Origin: Marinobacterium mangrovicola
GTDB lineage: Bacteria > Pseudomonadota > Gammaproteobacteria > Pseudomonadales > Balneatricaceae
Reading direction: 5' to 3'
Assembly: GCF_004339595.1 (NCBI RefSeq)
Contig: NZ_SMFU01000001.1
Location: forward strand, 1-64,000
DNA length: 64,000 nt
In this document: in pieces, positions 1 to 7,799 of the stretch
Layout: each line of letters starts with the position of its first letter
How positions within the stretch are numbered: position 1 is the first letter of the stretch
Notes under the pieces: generated by a model
Seen by the model: only the letters and a program-made list of their open reading frames with translations
What the model was told of the DNA's origin: nothing
The model's database searches: none
Program-made: the position numbers and the translations under genes

Positions 1-10
1 CCAGGCACCT

Positions 11-56
11 AATACGAAGAACCCCAGTACCGTTGGTACTGGGGTTTTTTCGTATT
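11..56. terminator. Bidirectional hairpin terminator
   Basis: A perfect 12-bp stem (20-31 with 35-46) has a 3-nt loop and is followed by a T run. It is extended outward by a second complementary arm (11-18 with 49-56). The upstream gene it would serve lies before the window. The structure is symmetrical, so it can end transcripts from either side. Confidence 0.8.
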
Positions 57-126
57 GGGCGGCGATGCCGCCCCTTACTACACAGGCCCATGTGACAAAC
101 CGATGCACCGCAGGTGCAGGTTTGGA

Positions 127-240
127 CGTCGGCTACGCCGACGCCCGTAGGGTCAGAAGCAGCGCTTCTGATCACTGTAGGTCATCCTCTAAGCTACTTC
201 CGAACGCTGGCAGAATAAGCCCCGGAAAGCAGGCAGGCAC
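127..240. repeat. Palindromic intergenic repeat, copy 1
   Basis: The unit starts with a perfect hairpin, CGTCGGC-TAC-GCCGACG (127-143). A second hairpin, CAGAAGC-AGC-GCTTCTG (154-170), follows inside a 27-nt block at 148-174. That block recurs with 22 of 27 bases identical at 42271-42297. The stretch after it (about 198-229) is itself flanked by TTCCG and CGGAAA and reappears in degenerate form at about 356-385. No open frame with a credible start fits here, so I read it as a non-coding interspersed repeat. Confidence 0.6.
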
Positions 241-315
241 CTAAAGTAGGTCATCGCTGTTCGCCCCTTCAGCAAGCTCAGCTCCTCACCATCGACCTAC
301 AGCAGCCAACGCTCC

Positions 316-396
316 GAGGCTTAGAAGCAACACTTCTGATCATCCACCGAGGTATTTCCGACCGTCGGTAGATAACCCCTGGAAACGGGGCACGCG
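316..396. repeat. Palindromic intergenic repeat, copy 2 (degenerate)
   Basis: Positions 323-342 match 155-174 of copy 1 at 18 of 20 bases and keep an AGAAG/CTTCT palindrome. The following TTCCG...GGAAA segment (about 356-385) corresponds to about 198-229 of copy 1 with small changes. The leading GTCGGC hairpin is absent. The two copies are in the same orientation, about 168 bp apart. Confidence 0.55.
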
Positions 397-540
397 CAGC
401 TCGCGAAACCCGCCGATCTGATCGGCAGGGCTGCAGCACATCCCAAGCACCGACCTCCCGAGCATAATCCCCGGGTAATCGGGGCGAGGGCGCCCCTCCT
501 ACGAAAATGATCTTGCCGCCGCTTCAGTTTAGGAGGCACG

Positions 541-1010
541 CCAAGAAGCCTGCACGGTGGTTAATTCAAAGCTCAGCGAATGATCGCTAGGTTCTAAAAT
601 CAGGCGATACAGAGCCTCGGTGAGTCATCCAGAAGATTCAGAAGCAGCCTAGGGTAGCGCTATACCCATAAGAGCCTGCTAACTCCTTACAGGCTCCAAA
701 TTAGACAATCCCATAGAACGCTCATATCAGCCGCTGTTGCGTATAAACGGAGTGCTCAATACCCAGAGCCCAGCTAATCAAACACCAGTGCTAAAATAGG
801 AAAAACTCCTATACCAATAGGGGCGGCTATGAACGAATATACTCACATGAGTAACGCAAGGAAGCGTGTTTAATCGGCGGGAAGCTGAACTCGACCCCTC
901 GCAAGGATAGCGGTGGGTGCGGCAAGGATGCTGCAAAGAAGGGCTTGTTACATGGATGTGTACGGGCCCTTTCTCATTTCTGGGGGTAGGAAACATCCAG
1001 ATTAAGGGCA
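541..1010. other. Gene-free stretch downstream of tRNA-Phe
   Basis: Short open frames here lack ribosome binding sites and resemble no known protein. A small inverted repeat, TAGGA/TCCTA, lies near 797-811. I see no copy of the tRNA 3' end, no recombinase gene and no recognisable RNA gene. The stretch may be decayed DNA or may hold an unrecognised transcript. Confidence 0.4.
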
Positions 1011-1011
1011 C

Positions 1012-1043
1012 AAAAAAGGCCCGCATTTTGTAGATGCGAGCCT
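1012..1043 (-). terminator. Terminator of the tRNA-Phe transcript
   Basis: Read on the minus strand, a GC-rich 9-bp stem (GGCTCGCAT with ATGCGGGCC, one G-U pair) is followed by six T residues. It sits about 10 bases after the CCA end of tRNA-Phe. Confidence 0.8.
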
Positions 1044-1052
1044 CTTAAATTT

Positions 1053-1128
1053 TGGTGCCCGGAGGCGGAATCGAACCACCGACACGGGGATTTTCAATCC
1101 CCTGCTCTACCGACTGAGCTATCCGGGC
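1053..1128 (-). tRNA. tRNA-Phe (GAA)
   Basis: The reverse complement folds as a 76-nt cloverleaf. It has a 7-bp acceptor stem starting GCCCGGA, a D-arm with AGCTCAGTCGGTAGAGC, an anticodon stem GGGGA/TCCCC closing the loop TTGAAAA (anticodon GAA), and the T-arm GGTTCGATTCC. An encoded CCA tail ends at 1053. It has its own terminator just downstream, and pyrE lies upstream on the same strand. Confidence 0.97.
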
Positions 1129-1175
1129 AATCGTTTTCTATTCAACCACTTAGCCGATTGCCGGTCAAGTGCGAA

Positions 1176-1823
1176 TCAGCTTTTAATGCCAAACTCTTCG
1201 CGGTATTTACGGATTGCGCTCAGCTCTTCGGTCATATTGCCTTTTTCTTCCAGGAACTCGATAAGATCGTCGAGAGAAACGATGCTGACCACTGGCATCT
1301 TGTAGTCGCGCTCCACTTCCTGAATAGCCGATAGTTCACCTTGACCCTTCTCCATGCGATTGAGTGCGATAGCTACACCAGCAGGTGTCGCCTGAGCCTG
1401 CTCAATGATGCTCATCACCTCGCGGATAGCGGTGCCTGCGGTAATTACATCGTCGATGATCATTACGCGGCCCTCGAGCGGGGCGCCAACCAGAGTGCCA
1501 CCTTCGCCGTGGTCCTTGGCTTCCTTGCGGTTAAACACGTAAGGCACGTCGCGCTCATAGCCGGTAGCCATAGCAACGGTGGTGGCAGCTGCCAGCGGGA
1601 TCCCTTTGTAGGCGGGGCCCAGCATGACATCAAATTCGATACCTGAATCGACGATCGCAGCCGCATAGAACTGACCGAGCTTGGCAAGGGCGCCACCGGT
1701 ATTGAATAGCCCGGCATTAAAGAAGTAGGGGCTTTTACGACCTGACTTCAGCGTAAACTCACCAAATTTAAGCACTCCCTGTTCAATGGCAAATTCGATA
1801 AAGTCGCGCTGGTAGTCCTGCAT
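1176..1823 (-). CDS. pyrE: Orotate phosphoribosyltransferase
   Basis: This enzyme makes orotidine 5'-phosphate from orotate and PRPP in cytosolic pyrimidine synthesis. The protein is 215 aa, the normal length. It begins [20 protein letters not shown], close to E. coli PyrE, and carries the PRPP-binding loop [13 protein letters not shown] in the second half. The start at 1823 is chosen because GGAG lies a few bases upstream and the frame aligns with known PyrE. An in-frame ATG 24 codons earlier would add an unrelated extension. It is divergent from crc, the arrangement seen in Pseudomonas. Confidence 0.96.
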   Translation of the reverse strand: MQDYQRDFIEFAIEQGVLKFGEFTLKSGRKSPYFFNAGLFNTGGALAKLGQFYAAAIVDSGIEFDVMLGPAYKGIPLAAATTVAMATGYERDVPYVFNRKEAKDHGEGGTLVGAPLEGRVMIIDDVITAGTAIREVMSIIEQAQATPAGVAIALNRMEKGQGELSAIQEVERDYKMPVVSIVSLDDLIEFLEEKGNMTEELSAIRKYREEFGIKS

Positions 1824-2021
1824 AGTTTTCTCCACTGGATCGTCTGACGGATTAGGGATGCTAATCATACCCTGAATCGCTGTTGAGGGCCGCACAGTGC
1901 TGCTTATAGATACTGTCTTTTCTCACTCTGAGGCCGGTAAACATTTTAATTTTCCGCGCCTTACCGATACAATTGACGTTTCGATTTTTCGAATTCTCGC
2001 TGGGGTGAGGCACAACTGACT

Positions 2022-2795
2022 ATGCGCGTGATCACTTTCAATACTCAGGGTATTGAACAGGCTGCCGACAAGGGCTTTTTCGACTGGATGGTAGAGCAGG
2101 ATGCCGATGTGGTTTGTCTGCAGAACCTGAAGGCGCGCGAGTATCAGCTTGATGGAGACCGCTACCACCCAGAAGGCTATCATTCGTACTTTTTCGATGC
2201 GTTCGAAGATGGTTTCAGCGGCGTGGCGATCTACACCCGTCACCTGCCGAAAGCGATCATGACCGGGCTCGGATTTGAGCAGTGCGACACTCAGGGACGC
2301 TTCATCCAGGCGGACTTCGACAAGGTCAGCGTCTCTTCTCTGACGATTCCCTCGGGGCTGAAAAGCGAAGAAGCTCAGGCCAACAAAATGGAGTACCTTG
2401 AGCACTTCAAAAATCACCTGAAGAAGACCCTGCGCAAGCGTCGCGACTTTATCTTCACCGGCACCTTCAATATTGCTCACAAACCGATGGACCTGAGTAA
2501 CTGGTACGTTAACCAAAAGGTTTCGGGCTTTCTGGAAGAAGAGCGCGCATGGATGGACGAAGTCTATGACGAAATGGGCTTTGTCGACGCCTTCCGGGAA
2601 GTGAACAAGGCTGAGCGTCAATACACCTGGTGGCCCGACTATAATCGTGCCTGGACCCTGAATGAAGGCGCGCGTACCGACTATCAGGTTACCACTGCGA
2701 ATCTGCGCAAGAGTATCAAGGCGGCGCGGATCGATCGTGACCACCGATTCTCTGAGCACTGCCCGCTGATCATCGATTACGCTGTTGATATCTAA
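2022..2795 (+). CDS. crc: Catabolite repression control protein Crc (inactive ExoIII fold)
   Basis: Crc is the partner of Hfq in carbon catabolite repression in pseudomonads. The 257-aa protein has the exonuclease III (endonuclease/exonuclease/phosphatase) fold from end to end but lacks the nuclease residues. The usual QE metal ligand is QN (N35), the GDFN motif is GTFN (T148), and the SDH motif is SEH (E245). Landmarks such as GFSGVAIY, GLGFE, GRFIQADFDKVS and WWPD match Pseudomonas Crc. The position next to divergent pyrE also fits. A true xthA is excluded by the missing residues. Confidence 0.88.
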   Translation: MRVITFNTQGIEQAADKGFFDWMVEQDADVVCLQNLKAREYQLDGDRYHPEGYHSYFFDAFEDGFSGVAIYTRHLPKAIMTGLGFEQCDTQGRFIQADFDKVSVSSLTIPSGLKSEEAQANKMEYLEHFKNHLKKTLRKRRDFIFTGTFNIAHKPMDLSNWYVNQKVSGFLEEERAWMDEVYDEMGFVDAFREVNKAERQYTWWPDYNRAWTLNEGARTDYQVTTANLRKSIKAARIDRDHRFSEHCPLIIDYAVDI

Positions 2796-2810
2796 GCGTT
2801 AACAGAAATA

Positions 2811-2837
2811 AAAAAGGAGCCAACTGGCTCCTTTTTT
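2811..2837. terminator. Bidirectional terminator between crc and rph
   Basis: GGAGCC pairs with GGCTCC around a 4-nt loop, with an A run before and a T run after. It lies between the convergent ends of crc and rph and can serve both. Confidence 0.88.
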
Positions 2838-2854
2838 AATGCCTCAGGTAACGT

Positions 2855-3622
2855 TTATTCCTGCAGCGCCGCGCTCTGGATTTTGACCAGCTCACCGATC
2901 CCTTTGGACGCCAGGGACAGCATGGCGTTAAGTTCGTCCTGGGTGTACGGTTCGCCTTCGGCGGTGCCCTGAACTTCAACAAAACCGCCGCTGGCTGTCA
3001 TGATCACGTTCATGTCAGTGTGAGCTTTGGAGTCTTCGGCATAATCCAGGTCCAGTACCGGGTGGCCTTCATAGATGCCGACGGAAACTGCCGCGAGTTG
3101 ATGCTTGATCGGATCGCCCTTCATCGCGCCGTTCTTATCTTTCTTCAGCACATTGATGGCATCTTGAAGGGCGACAAACGCACCGGTGATCGAAGCGGTA
3201 CGGGTGCCGCCGTCAGCCTGAAGTACGTCACAATCGATAGTGATGGTGTTTTCGCCCAGCTTTTTCAGATCCATGGCGGCGCGCAGTGAGCGACCGATCA
3301 GGCGCTGAATCTCAACGGTACGGCCACCCTGCTTACCGCGGGCAGCTTCACGATCCGAACGGGTATTAGTGGAGCGGGGCAGCATGCCGTATTCGGCGGT
3401 AACCCAGCCGGAGCCTGAGCCGCGGAGGAAGCGGGGAACGCCACGGTCGACGCTGGCGGTACAGAGCACCTTGGTATCGCCGAATTCAACCAGCACTGAG
3501 CCTTCCGCGTGTTTGGTAAAGTTGCGTGTAATACGCACTTCGCGCATCTGGTCAGGTTCACGACCACTGGGACGGAGTTTTTTCAGGCCCAGGTTCTGCA
3601 GCTGTTCGGAAAGCGTAGACAT
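2855..3622 (-). CDS. rph: Ribonuclease PH
   Basis: This is a phosphorolytic 3'-5' exoribonuclease that trims tRNA 3' ends. The 255-aa protein contains the family blocks [34 protein letters not shown], the [24 protein letters not shown] phosphate-binding region and [19 protein letters not shown]. The start at 3622 gives about 17 residues before the usual RPSGR beginning. No Met, GTG or TTG closer to RPSGR was evident, so the short extension seems real. It is divergent from yicC across about 105 bp, a pairing common in gammaproteobacteria. Confidence 0.95.
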   Translation of the reverse strand: MSTLSEQLQNLGLKKLRPSGREPDQMREVRITRNFTKHAEGSVLVEFGDTKVLCTASVDRGVPRFLRGSGSGWVTAEYGMLPRSTNTRSDREAARGKQGGRTVEIQRLIGRSLRAAMDLKKLGENTITIDCDVLQADGGTRTASITGAFVALQDAINVLKKDKNGAMKGDPIKHQLAAVSVGIYEGHPVLDLDYAEDSKAHTDMNVIMTASGGFVEVQGTAEGEPYTQDELNAMLSLASKGIGELVKIQSAALQE

Positions 3623-3727
3623 GTATATACCCTGTTTGGTGTGTCCCCCGGTCGATAGAGGCTTGATGCCGGGGCTGTTAATATGGCTCAAAGACGAATG
3701 CCTAATTTTAATCGAGATCGACCGAAT

Positions 3728-4591
3728 ATGACACGTAGCATGACCGCCTTCGCCCGTCAGGAAGCGCACCGCGCATGGGGCACGCTCACCTGGGAGATCC
3801 GTTCCGTTAACCATCGCTATCTTGAGCCGCATCTGAGGTTGCCGGAAACGCTAAGGGACCTGGAGGGAAAAGTCCGGGAAAAACTGCGCAATGGCCTCAG
3901 CCGTGGCAAGGTGGAGTGCACTCTGCGCTTTATCCCCGAAGCCGCCGCGCAGACCTTCAGTGTCGATGAATCACGCGCCTGCGACCTGATCGCGGCTGCG
4001 GCACAGGTGCGCGGTTTGATGCCCGATTCAGCCCCCCTGGATACCTTCCAGGTACTGGGCTGGCCCGGTGTTTTACGGGAAACCGAAGTCGATATGGCAG
4101 AGGTTAAAAAGGATGCATTGACGCTGTTTGATGCGGCGTTGCAGGATCTGGCGTCTGGACGTGAAAGAGAGGGCCAGGAGCTCAATCAGCTGGTTAACCA
4201 GCGTCTGGACAGTATCTCCGAGATCGTCGCCGAAGTACGTTCACTGATGCCGAAGATCCTTGAAGCTCAGCGGGAATCGATCCGCGCCAAGATTGCTGAT
4301 GTTAGCGTTGAAATCGATCCGTCCCGGCTGGAGCAGGAGATCGTAATGATCGCCCAGCGTGCCGATGTGGATGAAGAGATGGATCGCCTCGATACTCATG
4401 TCCAGGAGGTGCGCCGCGTCTTGGGACAGAAAGGTCCGATCGGTCGACGTCTGGACTTTCTGATGCAGGAGCTCAACCGCGAGGCCAACACCCTGTCGTC
4501 GAAATCGATCGTCGCAGCGACCACGCAGAGGGCCGTCGAGCTCAAGGTGCTGATCGAGCAGATGCGCGAGCAGATCCAGAACATCGAGTAA
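3728..4591 (+). CDS. yicC: YicC family endoribonuclease
   Basis: The protein is 287 aa, the family length. It has the typical N-terminus [12 protein letters not shown], the early block [12 protein letters not shown], and the C-terminal signature [20 protein letters not shown] followed by [18 protein letters not shown]. YicC proteins cleave RNA and were long called stress-induced. The ATG at 3728 is chosen by alignment; a 15-codon upstream extension is unsupported. In Pseudomonas gmk usually follows, but here a two-component regulator begins 15 bp downstream. Confidence 0.92.
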   Translation: MTRSMTAFARQEAHRAWGTLTWEIRSVNHRYLEPHLRLPETLRDLEGKVREKLRNGLSRGKVECTLRFIPEAAAQTFSVDESRACDLIAAAAQVRGLMPDSAPLDTFQVLGWPGVLRETEVDMAEVKKDALTLFDAALQDLASGREREGQELNQLVNQRLDSISEIVAEVRSLMPKILEAQRESIRAKIADVSVEIDPSRLEQEIVMIAQRADVDEEMDRLDTHVQEVRRVLGQKGPIGRRLDFLMQELNREANTLSSKSIVAATTQRAVELKVLIEQMREQIQNIE

Positions 4592-4606
4592 CGACCTGCA
4601 ACCCTT

Positions 4607-5275
4607 ATGCACTTACTCCTCATAGAAGACGACGAGCTCCTGGCAGACAGTATCGGCGCGTCTCTGCGTCAGCAGGGGCATGTGGTTGACCACTTTGCCC
4701 GCTGTAGCGACGCCGTTCATACCCTGTCGCTGGTGAATTACGACCTGGTGTTGCTCGACCTAGGTTTGCCTGATGGCGATGGCAGTCAGGTTGTGAAGCT
4801 GATGCGGCAACGCCAGGACGCCACTCCGGTATTGATGCTGACGGCCAGAGACAGCCTCGATGACCGGGTGCGCGGGTTGGATATTGGGGCCGATGACTAT
4901 CTCACCAAACCGTTTTCGCTGATCGAACTGGAAGCGCGAGTCAGGGCGCTGCTACGACGCAGCCAGCAGCGTTTGCACCCGGTTCTGACTCTTGGCCGGT
5001 TGAGTCTTGATGTGGATTCAGCCATGGCCTTTGTCGGCGGGGATCATCTGGAACTCCCGCGCCGAGAGCTGAATCTGCTGGAAGGCTTACTGCTTAATGC
5101 CGGCAAGATTGTTCAGCGAGAGGCGCTGGAGCAACGGCTGTTTGGCTTTGAGGCAGTAGGTGCCAATGCGCTCGATGTGTACGTCAGCCGGCTTCGCAAG
5201 CGGCTGCAGGATAGTGGCGTCGAGATCCGTACGGTACGAGGGCTGGGTTACAGGCTGGAAGAGGCTGGCAGCTAG
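4607..5275 (+). CDS. tctD: OmpR-family response regulator, TctD-like
   Basis: The 222-aa protein has a receiver domain with acidic pocket D8/D9, phosphoacceptor D51, T79 and K101, then an OmpR/PhoB winged-helix DNA-binding domain (about 125-220) ending in the usual VRGLGYRLE. Similarity to TctD is supported by context: the next gene is a TctE-like kinase and a complete tctCBA transporter lies just beyond. Its likely targets are the GATGA boxes upstream of tctC, which is an inference. Confidence 0.85.
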   Translation: MHLLLIEDDELLADSIGASLRQQGHVVDHFARCSDAVHTLSLVNYDLVLLDLGLPDGDGSQVVKLMRQRQDATPVLMLTARDSLDDRVRGLDIGADDYLTKPFSLIELEARVRALLRRSQQRLHPVLTLGRLSLDVDSAMAFVGGDHLELPRRELNLLEGLLLNAGKIVQREALEQRLFGFEAVGANALDVYVSRLRKRLQDSGVEIRTVRGLGYRLEEAGS

Positions 5276-6664
5276 GTGGCGCAGTCACTCAAGCGCAGCC
5301 TGGCGCTCTGGTGGTGCGTCATCATGTTTTGTCTGGGAGGCTTGTTGCTCATAGAGGCCTGGGCCAGCGCCAAGCGCTCGGCGGACCAGGCACTGGATGG
5401 CCAGCTGGAGGCGGCCAGCCTGGACATTGCCGAAGCGATTCAGTGGCCGGACGGCTCGCCGATGCTGGAGATGCCCGCTTCCGCCTTACAGATTCTTGCC
5501 ACCCGTTGGCAGGAGCGGGTGTTCTATCAGTTGATCGGCTCCCAGGGTGAGCTGATTACCTCCAATACGCAGCTACCTATCAGCACCCGTCTGCATCAGC
5601 AGATCAGACTGGCACCCGTGTTCGCTAATGTGGAGTTCCAGGGCAGCAGCCTGCGGTTGCACGGCCGCCAGGTTACTTCTGCCGGCTGGGAGACCCAGGA
5701 GCCGGTCGAGGTTTGGGTTGCACATACCACAGAGGGGCGTGAGGCGTTGGCGCAAACGCTGGTCGGCGGAACGCTGACCCGACTGGCGATGACGATGCTG
5801 ATCACCGGCCTTATTCTGGTGTTTGTCATGCGCGCCTGGTTGATGCCGATCAGACGTCTGCGGCAGGTGCTGCGAGGGCGCAAGCTCGATGACTATTCTG
5901 CATTACGAGTAGATGTACCAGCCGAGCTGCGCGAGCTGACCGATACTCTGGATCACCTGCTTGAGCGTCAGGATCAACATCGCGAAGCCCTGTTACGTTT
6001 TATCGCTGATGCTTCCCATCAGCTTCGGACGCCGCTGGCTGGGCTGCAGAATAGCAGTGAACTGGCGCTTGGCAGCACAGATCCAGAGCGATGGCGCCAG
6101 GCTCTGGAAACCATCTATCAGGCCTCTGGGCGCACCAGCCGGCTGGCGGCGCAGCTGCTCAATCTTGCCCGGCTCAGGCACCAGGTTTCCCAGGCCGATC
6201 TGCAAAATATCAACTTATCCGCACTGGTACGGGATAGCCTGATGGAGTGGGCGGATCGTCAGCAGGCCCGGGGGCATGACCTGGGCGCGGAGTTGCCTGA
6301 AGAGGATATCTGGCTCCAGGGTGAAGCCTGGTCGCTGCATGAGCTGATCGGCAACCTGATTGATAACGCATTGCGTTACACCCCTGAGAATACGGTCATT
6401 ACGGCGGGAATCAGTCGTGATGCTGAGGGTGTAAGCCTTTGGGTCGAGGATAACGGCCCCTGCAGTGAAACCGATCCGCAACGCTGGATCGCGCCGTTTG
6501 AGCGGGCCGGTCTGCAGGGGACCGAGGGTTCCGGACTGGGGTTGGCTATTGTCGCATCCATTGCCGAGCGTCACGGTGCTGAGCTTAAACTGAGTACCCG
6601 TGTTCCTCAGGGGCTCAGGGTGTGTGTGCAATTTCCCCAGGGAGGCGCTGATGATCAGGCGTAA
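5276..6664 (+). CDS. tctE: Sensor histidine kinase, TctE-like
   Basis: This membrane kinase is the partner of the preceding regulator. It uses a GTG start immediately after the regulator stop codon, so the two are translationally coupled. The layout is TM1 (about 9-30), a periplasmic sensor region (about 31-165), TM2 (about 168-188), a HAMP-like linker, the HisKA motif ASHQLRTPL with H248, an N-box (NLIDNALRYTP) and the G-box GSGLGLAI. The C-terminus overlaps the next gene by 14 bases, again suggesting coupling. Ligand is unknown; tricarboxylates are inferred from neighbours. Confidence 0.85.
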   Translation: MAQSLKRSLALWWCVIMFCLGGLLLIEAWASAKRSADQALDGQLEAASLDIAEAIQWPDGSPMLEMPASALQILATRWQERVFYQLIGSQGELITSNTQLPISTRLHQQIRLAPVFANVEFQGSSLRLHGRQVTSAGWETQEPVEVWVAHTTEGREALAQTLVGGTLTRLAMTMLITGLILVFVMRAWLMPIRRLRQVLRGRKLDDYSALRVDVPAELRELTDTLDHLLERQDQHREALLRFIADASHQLRTPLAGLQNSSELALGSTDPERWRQALETIYQASGRTSRLAAQLLNLARLRHQVSQADLQNINLSALVRDSLMEWADRQQARGHDLGAELPEEDIWLQGEAWSLHELIGNLIDNALRYTPENTVITAGISRDAEGVSLWVEDNGPCSETDPQRWIAPFERAGLQGTEGSGLGLAIVASIAERHGAELKLSTRVPQGLRVCVQFPQGGADDQA

Positions 6665-7730
6665 AACGCTGGCAGGACAAAAAGCCGGTTCTGGTTCAGG
6701 CCTGTCTGGCTGTGTCCGGCGGGCATTACTGCCTCTGCTGTTGGCTGGGTTGGGTAGTGCTGCTCACGCCGAGACGCTCATTATTGAGGGGGCGCTGGAT
6801 CGTGATGTATTTGAGCCGGTACTGGCCCTTTTTCAGCAAAATAATCCGGATATAACGCTCGACTATCGGGATCGTTCGACCCTGATGGTGGATACCTTTG
6901 CCCGAACAGCGAAGCCAGCACCGGACGTGGTGATCAGCTCGGCGATGCCCTGGCAGCTGGCCCTGAGCAATGAGGGCTTTTCCCAGCGCGTCGATACCGA
7001 AGAAAGCCGGCAGTGGCCGGCCTGGGCCAAGTGGAGGGAGGAGCTGTTCGGGTTCACCTTTGAGCCCATCGTTATGGCTTATCGCCTGGACCTTGCCGCC
7101 GCTATGCAGCCACCTTCAACTCATCAGGATTTGTTGGACCTGCTGCTGAATCATCGTGAAGAGCTTCAGGACAGGGTGGTGACCTACTCGCCGCTTAACA
7201 GTGGCATCGGCGATATGCTGTCTCAGCAGGATGCCCGCTATACACCGAAAATGTGGGATCTGGTGGAAGCGATGGGACAGGTGGATGCTTATGAGGCAGG
7301 GAGTTCCAGGGAGATGCTGGAGGGGTTGAGCTCAGGGAAATACTGGCTGGCCTACAACATACTCGGGTCCTACGCCATGGTCTGGGCGCTGCACCACCCC
7401 GAAGTCGTCGTCCAGGTGCCAAATGACTATTCTCTGGTGATGATGCGAACGGCCTTTGTGCATCGAGAGGCACAGCATCCCGAGGCAGCATTTCGTTTTG
7501 TGGATTTTCTGTTGAGCCGCCAGGGCCAGACTGTGATGGCGGGGGAGACGCCGCTGTTCAGCGTGCGGCCCGATGTCGTCGGCCCATACACCGCTCAGCG
7601 CCTACGCGACGAAGTCGGCGATCACCTTTATCCGATTCCGCTGAACGCCGCGTTGTTGGCCTTGGTCGATCCGCTGCGGCGGGCGGCATTCCTTAAGCGT
7701 TGGCAGGAAGCGATGGCGCGAGAGGAATAA
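6651..7730 (+). CDS. Periplasmic extracellular solute-binding protein (Fe3+/PgtC-like)
   Basis: The 359-aa protein has a signal peptide (positive N-terminus, hydrophobic core, ending SAAHA-ET) and a type 2 periplasmic-binding fold. Visible blocks include PDVVISSAMPWQLALSNEG, FTFEPIVMAYR, YSPLNSGIGDML and DYSLVMMRTAFV, as in Fe3+ ABC-binding and PgtC-like proteins. GGAGG sits five bases before the ATG. No permease or ATPase gene is adjacent, and it is coupled to the kinase gene by overlap. A role as co-receptor for the kinase is therefore more likely than one in uptake; this is inference. Confidence 0.8.
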   Translation: MIRRKTLAGQKAGSGSGLSGCVRRALLPLLLAGLGSAAHAETLIIEGALDRDVFEPVLALFQQNNPDITLDYRDRSTLMVDTFARTAKPAPDVVISSAMPWQLALSNEGFSQRVDTEESRQWPAWAKWREELFGFTFEPIVMAYRLDLAAAMQPPSTHQDLLDLLLNHREELQDRVVTYSPLNSGIGDMLSQQDARYTPKMWDLVEAMGQVDAYEAGSSREMLEGLSSGKYWLAYNILGSYAMVWALHHPEVVVQVPNDYSLVMMRTAFVHREAQHPEAAFRFVDFLLSRQGQTVMAGETPLFSVRPDVVGPYTAQRLRDEVGDHLYPIPLNAALLALVDPLRRAAFLKRWQEAMAREE

Positions 7731-7746
7731 AGGCGAGTGGAAATAA

Positions 7747-7773
7747 AAACGGCCGGGAAGATCCCGACCGTTT
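7747..7773. terminator. Bidirectional terminator between convergent tct units
   Basis: Arms at 7747-7758 and 7762-7773 form a 12-bp stem with one mismatch and a 3-nt loop, with A- and T-rich edges. It lies between the binding-protein gene and the end of tctA. Confidence 0.8.
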
Positions 7774-7799
7774 GAGGTGCCTGGGTGGCGACTGCCGGC

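Noticed and set aside
1..1128. Integrated element with attachment sites at tRNA-Phe
   Set aside because: I found no second copy of the tRNA 3' end and no integrase or other mobile gene in the kilobase downstream.
1923..2759. A 278-codon open frame antisense to crc
   Set aside because: It lies almost entirely over crc, which has clear family identity; the antisense translation has no motif.
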